From Mucilaginibacter_A sp964244955 (GTDB lineage Bacteria > Bacteroidota > Bacteroidia > Sphingobacteriales > Sphingobacteriaceae): a DNA stretch of 17,282 bases. Positions 1-7,186 of this stretch are shown here, in pieces. The DNA lies in NCBI GenBank assembly GCA_964244955.1, contig CAXTKQ010000079.1, forward strand, positions 1 through 17,282, read 5' to 3'. Made by a program: the position numbers and the translations under genes. The notes beneath the pieces are model-generated. The model had not been told where the DNA came from, ran no database searches, and was given only the letters and a program-made list of their open reading frames with translations. The first letter of the stretch is position 1. Every line of letters begins with the position of its first letter.

Positions 1-1
1 G

Positions 2-733
2 TTTGGTGCTTTGATTGCCGTGATCTCCAGCAGCAACCATCTCGAAGAAAATCAACCCAAAACCATCCACAACTGGCTTTTTGCCATAGCTTCCGGCTTG
101 CTGCTCACTACTTTTTTTACGCTTTTTTCCGAATTTTTGGGGAAGCATCGGATGCACAAAGCTCTGTTTTACCAAATCGGCTGCGTGCTTTTTCCGCTTT
201 ATTTGATTGCTGTTGTGCGTGCTTCCAAAATGAAATGGGCCGCCACCGCAACTGCCGCTGTTTACACGCTGCAATTGCTGTTGATGCTATGGGTTTTGCC
301 CTTGTTTCCGGCCTCGCCGCGGCTTGGCCCGGTTTTAAACCATATTGACCATTACCAGGCTTTTGATTTTCCGTTGCTGATTATCTTCCCGGCAATAATG
401 ATAGATTGGCTGTTCCTTCAACTTCACGCTAAAAAAAGATGGGTAAAAACAGTATCGGCAGCTTTGGCTTTTCTGGCGGTTTTCTTTGTGGTGCAATGGT
501 TTTTCGGCACGTTTCTGCAAACTTCGGTTTTGGCGCGAAGCTGGTTTTTCGGCGGCTCTTCCTGGTATTTCGGCAGCGACCCAAACTATCCATACCGCTA
601 TTCCTTTCGGCCCGAAAATGTAGATACGGGTTTTAGCTTGATAAAAGGATTGGCAATTGCGGCCGTAATTGCCCTTATTTCCGGCACAATTGGTTATAAA
701 TGGGGAAGTTGGATGAGAAAAGTACAAAGATGA
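2..733 (+). CDS. polytopic membrane protein of unknown function, 5' end outside the window
   Basis: The frame is open from base 2 with no stop upstream, so the TTG at 11 is unlikely to be the true start and the gene is cut by the window edge. About 243 residues remain. Hydrophobic stretches suggest five or six membrane helices, for example around the segments LLLTTFFTLF, LFPLYLIAVV, LQLLLMLWVLPLF, LLIIFPAIMI, ALAFLAVFFVVQWFF and the C-terminal LAIAAVIALISGTIG. A Trp/Tyr-rich loop (SSWYFGSDPNYPYRY) lies before the last helix. I do not recognise the family. Its stop codon overlaps the next start (ATGA at 730-733), so it is very probably co-translated with the HLHP protein downstream, which suggests a shared membrane or periplasmic role, possibly metal handling. 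The coding sequence contains one copy of a 17-bp word repeated twice in the next gene. Confidence 0.8.
   Translation, partial: FGALIAVISSSNHLEENQPKTIHNWLFAIASGLLLTTFFTLFSEFLGKHRMHKALFYQIGCVLFPLYLIAVVRASKMKWAATATAAVYTLQLLLMLWVLPLFPASPRLGPVLNHIDHYQAFDFPLLIIFPAIMIDWLFLQLHAKKRWVKTVSAALAFLAVFFVVQWFFGTFLQTSVLARSWFFGGSSWYFGSDPNYPYRYSFRPENVDTGFSLIKGLAIAAVIALISGTIGYKWGSWMRKVQR
442..458 (+). repeat. dispersed 17-bp word, copy 1
   Basis: GGTAAAAACAGTATCGG, identical to the words at 918-934 and 1713-1729. It reads VKTVS in frame here. It matches the right half-site of the dispersed palindrome seen at 8831-8867. Confidence 0.7.
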
Positions 734-2399
734 AATTAATCAAACCATTTTTATTTTTTGTGTTGATGCTGATCGGCACAAAAACTTTCGCGCATATTGG
801 CAGCCCGGGCGTGGTTTACGAAGGGAAAGCCGGGCCATATACCATCCTGGTAAATATCAACCCGCCAGACGTGATCCCCGGAACGGCCAACGTTTCGGTT
901 TATATTGAAAATAATGCGGTAAAAACAGTATCGGTGCAACCGGTTTACTGGTATGCCGGCGATAAAGGTTCGCCCAAAGCAGACGAAGGTTTGCCGGTAA
1001 AAGGGACGCCGGGCCAATACCAGGCTTCGGTTTGGCTGATGCAAAGCGGAACCGCCAGCATGAAAATTACGGTGGAAGGCGCTTTGGGAAAAGGAACTGT
1101 ACTAATCCCGGTGATGGCCGTTTCAACCGCACAACGCGCCATGCCGAAATCTTTAGGCTGGATTTTGGCCGGATTGGGCTTGCTGCTGGTGGTTTTGATG
1201 GCGACTATTATCGGCGCCAGCGTAAGCGACGGTTTGCTCAAGCCCGGAACCAATAATTTAACCAATATCCGCAGAAAAAAACTGACCGGCGCAACAGTTG
1301 CTTTTTTAGTTTTAGCACTGATGCTTTACGGCGGTTCTTCCTGGTGGAACAGTTGGAGCAGCAATTACACCAAATATATGTACCGGCCGCCGCTGGCCAA
1401 ATCGAGCATTTTAAACTACGACCAGCAGCAGGTTTTACATTTTCAGGTTGATTCCAACTCGCTCAAAGCTGCCAAAAAGTCTATGAGTTTTATCGTGCCC
1501 GATCATGGCAAACTGATGCACTTGTTTATGGTCCGCGAAAACTCGCTGGATGTTTTTGCGCATCTGCATCCCTTTAGAAAAGACAGCCTAAACTATTTTA
1601 CCCTGCTGCCCGATTTGCCCGAAGGCCGGTATTTGGTTTTTGCAGATGTGGTACGTTGGAACGGCTTTAACGAAACCATTGCCGATACGATTGATGTGCC
1701 GAAAAAAACACTGGTAAAAACAGTATCGGCAAAACTGTATTCGGCTTTTTTTCACGATCTGGATGATACTTATGTCATCTCCAACAGCATCAACAAAAAC
1801 GTTGATAATTTCCCCGGAAAAACAACGCTGGTTTGCGGCATCCCCGGCGAAACAATGAAACTGGCGGATGGTTCTTCTGCCGTTTGGGAACATGCTGCCA
1901 ACACGCCTTTTGAAGCCGGTAAAGTTTATCCGCTGACTTTTGCCATCCATGACCCAACCGGTGCAGCCGTAAAACTGGAACCTTATATGNNNNNNNNNNT
2001 TATATGGGCATGATGGGCCACGCCGTTGTTTTAAAATACGATGGCTCGGTTTATATGCACCTGCATCCGGTTGGTACTTTTTCCATGGCTTCGCAGGAAA
2101 TTTTGCAAAACCGGATGAAAGGCGACGAAAAAATCCCGGCCACGCCGGATGCAAACCGTTTTCGGGACAGTATTGACCGGGAAATCACCAAAATCAGGAA
2201 AATGAACGAAACGGAACGCAACCAATATCTAATGGCTTCGATGCCTAAGATGGATATGCCAAACGATAAGCACAACAAAATGGATGCAATGGTTACGTTT
2301 CCTTACGCTTTTCCATCGGTAGGAAAATACCGGATTTGGGTGCAAATGAAACGCAACGGCCAGATTTTGAACAGTGCGTTTGATGCAACCGTAAAATAA
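730..2399 (+). CDS. membrane-anchored periplasmic protein with two HLHP motifs, putative metal-handling protein (interrupted by a scaffold gap)
   Basis: The start is the ATG of the ATGA overlap with the gene before; the product begins MKLIKPFLFF with a signal peptide likely cleaved after residue 21, leaving an N-terminal His. Residues 22-135 look like a beta-sandwich of FixH/YtkA type, two membrane helices follow at about 142-165 and 186-204, and a long outer region carries DHGKLMH (258-264), HLHP (278-281), MGMMGH (420-425) and HLHP (438-441). Paired His and Met clusters of this kind fit copper or other soft-metal binding; that is an inference. The ten N at 1990-1999 put the two parts out of frame, but both flanks carry TTATATG; merging that 7-bp overlap restores one frame of 550 residues and the motif PYMGMMGHA. 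The gene is therefore intact, not a pseudogene. Two VKTVS words (64-68 and 329-333) are copies of a dispersed DNA word. Confidence 0.82.
918..934 (+). repeat. dispersed 17-bp word, copy 2
   Basis: Exact copy of GGTAAAAACAGTATCGG, coding VKTVS (residues 64-68) in the same frame as the other two copies. Confidence 0.7.
1713..1729 (+). repeat. dispersed 17-bp word, copy 3
   Basis: Exact copy of GGTAAAAACAGTATCGG, coding VKTVS (residues 329-333), between the two HLHP-bearing parts of the protein. Confidence 0.7.
1990..1999. other. scaffold gap of ten N that hides a 7-bp contig overlap
   Basis: The left flank ends in TTATATG (1983-1989) and the right flank begins with TTATATG (2000-2006). Collapsing N plus one copy removes 17 bases and joins the two halves of the surrounding gene in one frame, so probably no sequence is missing. 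Confidence 0.85.
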
Positions 2400-2412
2400 T
2401 TGCCTGATTTTA

Positions 2413-2433
2413 GGGCGATAAAAGAAGCATTAG
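2413..2433 (-). repeat. half-site of the dispersed palindrome after the HLHP gene
   Basis: The + strand reads GGCGATAAAAGAAGCATTAG, whose complement is the left half-site ATGCTTCTTTTA. It lies 13 bases after the stop codon. The following bases to about 2476 (complement GTCATCCTAAATGCAG near the end) resemble another short dispersed repeat I recall from Sphingobacteriaceae, but only loosely. Confidence 0.5.
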
Positions 2434-2544
2434 AAGAAGTTAGTAAATCCTGAGTGGCTGCATTTAGGATGACGCGGCGAACCAATAATACTTTTCTACC
2501 AAAACCTTCGGCGCACAAAACCCGGTTTCTATCGTTACAACAAA

Positions 2545-3305
2545 ATGGAATTCTTCTCGCCAAAAGGCTCAATCGTCCGCAAAATCTGGAGCAATGCCGA
2601 TACCATTTTGTTTGTTTTTGCCGGCGCATCGGCAGAATTTGCGTTGAACAAAGCGGTAGATTGGCTGTATTTTACCGGAAGATTGCCCGCCGATCCGCTG
2701 GGCAGGTTGTTTTCCACCGTAACTTATGCGCAGATGATCGTTTTTTCGGAACTGGACAAAGCCAATAAAGCGATTGACAAGATCACGGCGATACATGCAG
2801 AAGTGGAGGCAAACCGGCACGCGCAAATCCCGGACNNNNNNNNNNGCTGTTTTTACTGGTAGATTATTCGGTCCGCTCGTTTGAGTTGTTGTACCGAAAG
2901 CTTTCCTCCGCAGAAAAAGAAGACATCTACAACACTTTTTACCGCATGGGTTTGCGCATGAATTTGAAAGAACTGCCCAAAAATTACCAGGATTGGGTTT
3001 CCGTGCGCGAAGCACACCTGCTGCAGGATTTGGAGAAAAGCCGCTTCACCCTTGATTTGTACAAACAATACAAAAAGCATTTGGGTCTTGCACGTTTTAT
3101 CCTGCTAAAAGAAGTACAGGCGCAACTGGTGCCAAAACAAGTTAGGAAATTGTTAGGGTTGAGAAAAGTTTCTTTGCTGATGCTGATCGTGCCGATGTAC
3201 AAATTTAGCCGCAAATTGCAGTTTGATAAATTGGTAAAAGCGGTGATTTTGCCAACAGCTTACAAACCGCAAATTAAAGCACTGGATATGCCGGCAAATA
3301 GGTAA
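2545..3305 (+). CDS. DUF2236 / oxygenase MpaB-like family protein, interrupted by a scaffold gap
   Basis: Left part, 97 residues from ATG 2545: MEFFSPKGSIVRKIW, then a Gly/Ala-rich hydrophobic segment, GRLFSTVTYAQMIVF, and HAEVEANRHAQIPD. Right part, in frame from CTG 2847: LFLLVDYSVRSFELLYRKL, then KEDIYNTFYRMGLRMN and a basic C-terminus. This order matches the DUF2236 family, which includes fungal MpaB and relatives of latex-clearing proteins. Members of this Bacteroidota branch, as I recall them, read IPDWAYRDVLF at the junction, so about six residues are lost in the gap. The true gap must be 3k+2 bases long (17 is my expectation), not 10, to keep the frame. The histidine I expect in WVH at the matching place in classical members is replaced by LFLL, so haem chemistry should not be assumed. 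Function unknown; the protein may sit at the membrane. Confidence 0.72.
2836..2845. other. scaffold gap of ten N inside the DUF2236 gene
   Basis: The flanks (CCCGGAC and GCTGTTTTTA) do not overlap. Frame analysis requires a real gap of 3k+2 bases. With the first gap it bounds a contig of only 836 bp (2000-2835). Confidence 0.8.
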
Positions 3306-3307
3306 AG

Positions 3308-3364
3308 CTGTTTTTAAATTAGCCATATTTGGGGAAGCAAACAGTCAGATCCTGTTTTTAAATT
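3308..3364. repeat. 13-bp direct repeat in a short spacer
   Basis: CTGTTTTTAAATT at 3308-3320 and again at 3352-3364, exact, 44 bp apart, in the 75-bp spacer before the cytochrome b gene. It could be a paired binding site or a small duplication. Confidence 0.5.
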
Positions 3365-3380
3365 TTAATACTATTGAGTT

Positions 3381-4061
3381 ATGGCCATTATAGAACCTGT
3401 AAAACAAGAGCCGCAAAACCCGGAAATTGTAAAAAAGAATTCGGCTGCTTTGCGTTTTTGGCATTGGTCAAATGCAATTATTATTTCCGGGTTGCTGATT
3501 ACGGTTTTGATCAATTCAACCTTTTTGGACGACCGCAGCAACCAGTCTTTTTTGCAAACAGAACTGCAAAAAGGCGGGACAATTTTAAACGAACAACAGG
3601 CAAGATCACTGGCGCACGCGCAAAGCGATGAAGTTTGGGGGATACATATTTATTTCGGTTATTTTTTGGCAGCGATGTTTGTGTTCCGGCTGGCAATGGA
3701 ATTTTTTCAACCTAAAGACCAACGCTTTTTTGTGCGGCTAAAAGAAGTATACCGGCAGTATTTTGTGCTTAAACAAAACACCTATTTAGCAAAACACGAT
3801 TTAGCCGTAAAAATAATCTACCTGGTTTTTTATGGCTTACTGGCAATCATGGTCATCACCGGGCTTTCGCTTGCTTTTGAAGACGAACTGGCACTACCGC
3901 GCACATTGCACCACAACATCAAAGAAATTCACGGCTTTACGATGTACCTGATTTTGGCCTTTATCGCCGCGCATTTAATCGGCGTTTACCTGGCCGAACG
4001 GAGCAGAAGCCCGGGCATTGTTTCGGATATGATCAACGGCGGAAAGCCGGGCCAGGGCTAA
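3381..4061 (+). CDS. cytochrome b561/HupC-type membrane haem protein
   Basis: A 226-residue protein with four predicted membrane helices at about 31-47, 88-108, 143-163 and 185-205. Histidines sit where b-type haem ligands occur in the hydrogenase/formate dehydrogenase cytochrome b family: His28 in RFWHWSNA, His89 in WGIHIYFGYFLA, and His184 and His198 in the last helix (EIHGFTMYLILAF...AAHLIG). These proteins carry electrons between a periplasmic or membrane oxidoreductase and quinone. No hydrogenase or dehydrogenase subunit lies beside it here, so its partner is unknown. The start ATG at 3381 begins MAIIEPVKQE. The stop codon TAA (4059-4061) runs directly into a hairpin-forming repeat. Confidence 0.85.
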   Translation: MAIIEPVKQEPQNPEIVKKNSAALRFWHWSNAIIISGLLITVLINSTFLDDRSNQSFLQTELQKGGTILNEQQARSLAHAQSDEVWGIHIYFGYFLAAMFVFRLAMEFFQPKDQRFFVRLKEVYRQYFVLKQNTYLAKHDLAVKIIYLVFYGLLAIMVITGLSLAFEDELALPRTLHHNIKEIHGFTMYLILAFIAAHLIGVYLAERSRSPGIVSDMINGGKPGQG

Positions 4062-4106
4062 ATGCTTCTTTTATGACAATAATTTTTAGGTGCTAAAAGA
4101 AGCATT
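4061..4106. repeat. inverted pair of dispersed half-sites forming a hairpin at the cytochrome b stop codon
   Basis: AATGCTTCTTTTA (4061-4073) and its perfect complement TAAAAGAAGCATT (4094-4106) flank a 20-base loop. The left arm begins at the last base of the preceding stop codon. It can form a 13-bp stem in the transcript and may act as a 3' end stabiliser or weak terminator; no long U run follows. Confidence 0.8.
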
Positions 4107-4150
4107 GGCCCAAACAAACTTTGTAAGTTCCCGGCTTCGTGCCAAATCTT

Positions 4151-4158
4151 TAACTTTG
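4151..4158 (+). promoter_or_regulatory. putative pruA promoter -7 element
   Basis: TAACTTTG fits the Bacteroidota -7 consensus TAnnTTTG. The start codon lies 26 bases further on. No good TTTG -33 element is seen at the usual 19-base spacing. The AAGGA next to the ATG is too close to act as a Shine-Dalgarno site. Confidence 0.5.
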
Positions 4159-4184
4159 CAGCTTCAATATCAAAACCACAAGGA

Positions 4185-5819
4185 ATGCTAAAAGGATTTT
4201 TCAATATACCCGAACCAGTAAACGAAACAGTTTTAAATTACGGCCCGCATAGTGTAGAAAGGGCGATGCTGAAAAATGCACTCGAAGAAGCGCGTGCACA
4301 GGAAGTTGATTTACCAATGTATATTGGCGCAGAGGAAGTAAGAACGTCAACCAAATTTGCAATCCGTCCGCCGCACGATCATAAACATATTTTAGGTTAT
4401 TTTTCGGAAGGAGATGCCAGCCATGTGCATGAAGCAATTGCTGCGGCATTAGGCGCAAAAGAAGCTTGGGAAAACCTGGCCTGGGAACAACGTGCCGCCA
4501 TATTTTTAAAAGCTGCCGATTTGATTGCCGGCCCTTACCGTTATAAAATTAACGCCGCCACCATGCTAGGGCAATCCAAAAATGCTTACCAGGCCGAAAT
4601 TGATGCTGCCTGCGAACTGATTGATTTTCTCCGTTTCAACGTTTCTTACCTGGCTGAAATTTATGCGCAGCAACCTGTTTCGGGCAAAGGCGTTTGGAAC
4701 CGGGTAGAACAACGCCCGCTGGAAGGTTTCATATTCGCGTTAACGCCGTTTAATTTTACCGCCATTGCCGGAAACCTTCCTGCATCTGCTGCGATGATGG
4801 GCAACGTGGTGGTTTGGAAACCGGCTTACCCACAGGCTTATGCCGCCAATGTAATCATGCAGGTTTTTAAAGAAGCCGGTTTGCCTGATGGTGTCATCAA
4901 TTTGATTTATGTAGACGGGCCGGTAGCCGGAGAAGTAATTTTTAACCATCCTGATTTTGCCGGCATCCATTTTACCGGTTCTACCAAAGTTTTCCAAACC
5001 ATTTGGCAAACCATCGGCAACAATATCCATAAATATAAATCGTACCCGCGCATTGTAGGCGAAACCGGCGGAAAAGATTTTATTTTGGCCCACAAAAGCG
5101 CCAATCCTGATATCGTTGCTACGGCCATCGTTCGCGGCGCTTTTGAGTATCAGGGACAAAAATGTTCGGCTGCTTCGCGTGCCTATCTGCCAAAATCTTT
5201 GTGGCCAGCCATCCGGGAAAAAGTTTTGGTTGATTTGACAACCATCAAAATGGGACCGGTAGAAGATCTTGAAAACTTTGTAAACGCGGTAATTACCGAA
5301 CAATCTTTTGATAAACTGGCAAAATATATTAATGCGGCAAAAGAAGCACCGGGCGTAGAAATTATCGCTGGCGGAAACTACGACAAAACGAACGGTTATT
5401 TTATCGAACCAACCATTATCAAAACCAACGACCCAAAATATGTAACCATGTGCGAAGAATTGTTCGGTCCGGTTTTAACAGTTTTTGTGTATGAAGATGA
5501 GGAATATGAGGCAATTATGCAGGTGATTGATACCACTTCTCCTTATGCTTTAACCGGTGCAATCATTTCCACTGATCGGTATGCCATCGAAAAAGCAACT
5601 CACCAGTTGCGCAACGCCGCCGGAAATTTTTACATTAACGATAAACCAACCGGGGCCGTCGTTGGTCAGCAGCCTTTTGGGGGTGCCAGAGGTTCCGGTA
5701 CGAATGATAAAGCCGGATCAATGATCAATTTATTGCGCTGGGTTTCGCCAAGAACGATCAAAGAAACTTTTGTCCCGCCTGTAGATTTTCGTTATCCGTT
5801 TTTGGATCGGGAGTTGTAG
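4185..5819 (+). CDS. pruA: L-glutamate gamma-semialdehyde dehydrogenase (1-pyrroline-5-carboxylate dehydrogenase)
   Basis: This cytosolic enzyme oxidises glutamate semialdehyde, in equilibrium with pyrroline-5-carboxylate, to glutamate with NAD+, the second step of proline degradation (EC 1.2.1.88). The 544-residue length fits the stand-alone form. The aldehyde dehydrogenase fold is clear: PFNFTAIAGNLPASAAMMGN and WKPA in the cofactor site, FTGSTKVF (263-270), the general base Glu293 in GETGGKDF, the nucleophile Cys327 in YQGQKCSAASRAY, EELFGPVLTVFVY, and the C-terminal QQPFGGARGSGTNDKAG motif typical of this subfamily. No proline dehydrogenase gene adjoins it. It has its own promoter-like element and a strong terminator, so it appears to be a single-gene unit. 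Confidence 0.96.
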   Translation: MLKGFFNIPEPVNETVLNYGPHSVERAMLKNALEEARAQEVDLPMYIGAEEVRTSTKFAIRPPHDHKHILGYFSEGDASHVHEAIAAALGAKEAWENLAWEQRAAIFLKAADLIAGPYRYKINAATMLGQSKNAYQAEIDAACELIDFLRFNVSYLAEIYAQQPVSGKGVWNRVEQRPLEGFIFALTPFNFTAIAGNLPASAAMMGNVVVWKPAYPQAYAANVIMQVFKEAGLPDGVINLIYVDGPVAGEVIFNHPDFAGIHFTGSTKVFQTIWQTIGNNIHKYKSYPRIVGETGGKDFILAHKSANPDIVATAIVRGAFEYQGQKCSAASRAYLPKSLWPAIREKVLVDLTTIKMGPVEDLENFVNAVITEQSFDKLAKYINAAKEAPGVEIIAGGNYDKTNGYFIEPTIIKTNDPKYVTMCEELFGPVLTVFVYEDEEYEAIMQVIDTTSPYALTGAIISTDRYAIEKATHQLRNAAGNFYINDKPTGAVVGQQPFGGARGSGTNDKAGSMINLLRWVSPRTIKETFVPPVDFRYPFLDREL

Positions 5820-5825
5820 GGTTTG

Positions 5826-5856
5826 AAAAAGCCTGGCTTTAGGGCCGGGCTTTTTT
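5826..5856 (+). terminator. rho-independent terminator of pruA
   Basis: AAAAAGCCTGGC, loop TTTAGG, then GCCGGGCTTTTTT, a GC-rich stem with one G-T pair followed by a T run, seven bases after the stop codon. Confidence 0.85.
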
Positions 5857-5897
5857 GTTTTGGTTAGTTTGAATTGAAGGTGGCTGTTTTTATTAAT

Positions 5898-5925
5898 TTA
5901 TATGTTATACTTGGCTTATATGTTA
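5898..5925 (+). promoter_or_regulatory. 10-bp direct repeat upstream of the accessory promoter
   Basis: TTATATGTTA at 5898-5907 and 5916-5925, exact, with an 18-bp period, ending 17 bases before the TATATTTG element. The placement fits paired binding sites of a regulator; this is an inference. Confidence 0.35.
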
Positions 5926-5942
5926 AACTAATAATTAGATTT

Positions 5943-5950
5943 TATATTTG
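5943..5950 (+). promoter_or_regulatory. putative promoter -7 element of the accessory membrane gene
   Basis: TATATTTG fits TAnnTTTG and lies 19 bases before the ATG at 5970, implying a very short leader. No clear -33 element. The bases just after it (GAACGAAGCAATC) resemble part of a dispersed repeat known to me from related genomes. Confidence 0.5.
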
Positions 5951-5969
5951 AACGAAGCAATCGAGTTTG

Positions 5970-6689
5970 ATGGAACAGGAAGCATTTTACAAAGATCAAT
6001 ACGATAAGGCACTCGACCGAAAGAATGAAATTAACACTTCCCTATCCACGCCGATTGGTATTTTAACGGCCTTAATAGCAGGGCTTTATTTTGCTACCAC
6101 CAATTTTGATTTTACCGATAGCAATTACCTTTCTATTGCATTTGTCATTATTGGTTTGTTATCAGTATTCCTGTTGAGTCGTTCAATATATCATTTGATA
6201 AGGGCTTTTTCTGATTTTCATGACGGATATGATTATGCTTACCTTAATGATGCAGATATTTTAGATAATTATTATAAAGGATTGGTTGCTTTTTATTGTT
6301 CACAGCCAAATGCTACTCTAACCGATAGTACAAGCAAAGCAAAGAAAGAATTTGATTACTATTTATTGAATGAGCTAATCAAAAGTGCGGGCATCAATCA
6401 GAAAAATAACAAGTCAAAGGCTTTTCAACGTTTTCAATGTCACCAATATATGATTTATGCCTTAATTGCATTAAGTTTGTTAATCATTCCGTTTGGCATT
6501 GATTTTGAAATTGGCAAAGGGAAAGATAAAGTTCAAAAGGTAAAAATAGATTCTGTTATACCTATTGACTTAAATTTAAAATATAAAGACACGACAAAGC
6601 GTTTAAATATAAAACCAATAACCGATGGCAAACGAAACCGTAAAAAAACCAGCACCACCGCCAACGCAAATGATAAGAGAAGGGGTTAA
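5970..6689 (+). CDS. three-helix membrane protein of unknown function (accessory gene)
   Basis: The ATG at 5970 is preferred over the TTG one codon earlier. The 239-residue product starts with a charged helix (EQEAFYKDQYDKALDRKNE), then two membrane helices close together (about 26-45 and 52-76), a soluble middle domain rich in acidic and aromatic residues with a KAKKEFDYYLLNELIKSAG helix, a third membrane helix (about 161-178, ALIALSLLIIPFG) and a Lys/Arg-rich tail. I do not recognise the family. The helix-plus-two-TM start is loosely like small membrane effectors of defence systems, but no nucleotide sensor or nuclease is present nearby. The gene is visibly more AT-rich than pruA or azoR and has its own promoter, which suggests horizontal origin. 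Its 3' end overlaps a proline-rich ORF in the +1 frame. Confidence 0.7.
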   Translation: MEQEAFYKDQYDKALDRKNEINTSLSTPIGILTALIAGLYFATTNFDFTDSNYLSIAFVIIGLLSVFLLSRSIYHLIRAFSDFHDGYDYAYLNDADILDNYYKGLVAFYCSQPNATLTDSTSKAKKEFDYYLLNELIKSAGINQKNNKSKAFQRFQCHQYMIYALIALSLLIIPFGIDFEIGKGKDKVQKVKIDSVIPIDLNLKYKDTTKRLNIKPITDGKRNRKKTSTTANANDKRRG

Positions 6690-6732
6690 TCCAAATATTG
6701 CAAAACCTGCTGCTACTGGTAAGAAGAATTAA
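6625..6732 (+). CDS. 35-residue proline-rich ORF overlapping the membrane gene
   Basis: ATG at 6625 lies inside the last 65 bases of the membrane protein gene, in the +1 frame, and reads on past its stop to TAA 6730-6732. The peptide begins MANETVKKPAPPPTQMIREG and ends PAATGKKN: basic, proline-rich and without a hydrophobic segment. Overlap and same strand fit translational coupling. Alternatively a programmed or sequencing frameshift could attach this tail to the membrane protein in place of its Lys/Arg-rich end; the A runs nearby (KK codons at about 6641-6647) make that possible. No known family. Confidence 0.4.
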   Translation: MANETVKKPAPPPTQMIREGVNPNIAKPAATGKKN

Positions 6733-7028
6733 TAAGGTTTTGCATAGCATGATTGTTAATTCCACTGGTTACACTTGTAATCCGGTTGCCGGGTCTCAAA
6801 TAAGTTTTATCCAGAACAATCAAAAATTTTTACACAAAAAAAATTACAGGCATTTTTTAAATAGAGAATTGTAAGACTTGAAAGTCTGGATTTGAAGTAG
6901 GGTTTTTTGTTAAATGTTAGTTTGATCGAAAGCTTGTATAAAAAAGATTCGTTTAGTAAGCGGGATCATAAATTCAAAGTTTTACAATTTTACCTCTAAC
7001 TGTTAAATTGCCGGAGGTGATATTCAAT

Positions 7029-7121
7029 ATGCTTGTAATAACATATCCAATTTGTTCTTTTGTCATCTTTCCAAAAAAAGGTGTACAAAGTCAAGGTTTG
7101 AAAAATGTTCGTATTCATTAA
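7029..7121 (+). CDS. possible 30-residue ORF with a strong Shine-Dalgarno sequence
   Basis: GGAGGTGAT (7013-7021) is the full complement of the 16S rRNA 3' end, seven bases before ATG 7029. The peptide begins MLVITYPICSFVIFPKKG and ends KNVRIH. Such a site is unusual where most genes lack one. There is no family match and the peptide is short, so the match may be chance. Confidence 0.2.
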   Translation: MLVITYPICSFVIFPKKGVQSQGLKNVRIH

Positions 7122-7186
7122 TTCTGGTAATCCATTCTGTTTTTTTGGTTGAAACAAAATCTTTTTATTGGAGAGAAAACCAATCC

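Noticed and set aside
1588..2154. Minus-strand ORFs opposite the HLHP gene
   Set aside because: Shadow frames: the products are Arg/Cys-rich without any family pattern, while the plus frame has signal peptide, helices and motifs.
3101..3760. TAAAAGAAG words in the DUF2236 and cytochrome b genes as further repeat copies
   Set aside because: They are ordinary Lys-Glu codons (LLKEVQ, RLKEVY) without the outer CCGA or TCGG bases.
5948..5966. GAACGAAGCAATC as a proven repeat insertion at the accessory promoter
   Set aside because: The resemblance to a dispersed repeat rests on memory and 13 bases; no second copy is in the window.
5970..6689. Three-helix protein as a CBASS or SLATT-type defence effector
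   Set aside because: Only the topology is loosely similar; no sensor, cyclase or nuclease gene is adjacent.
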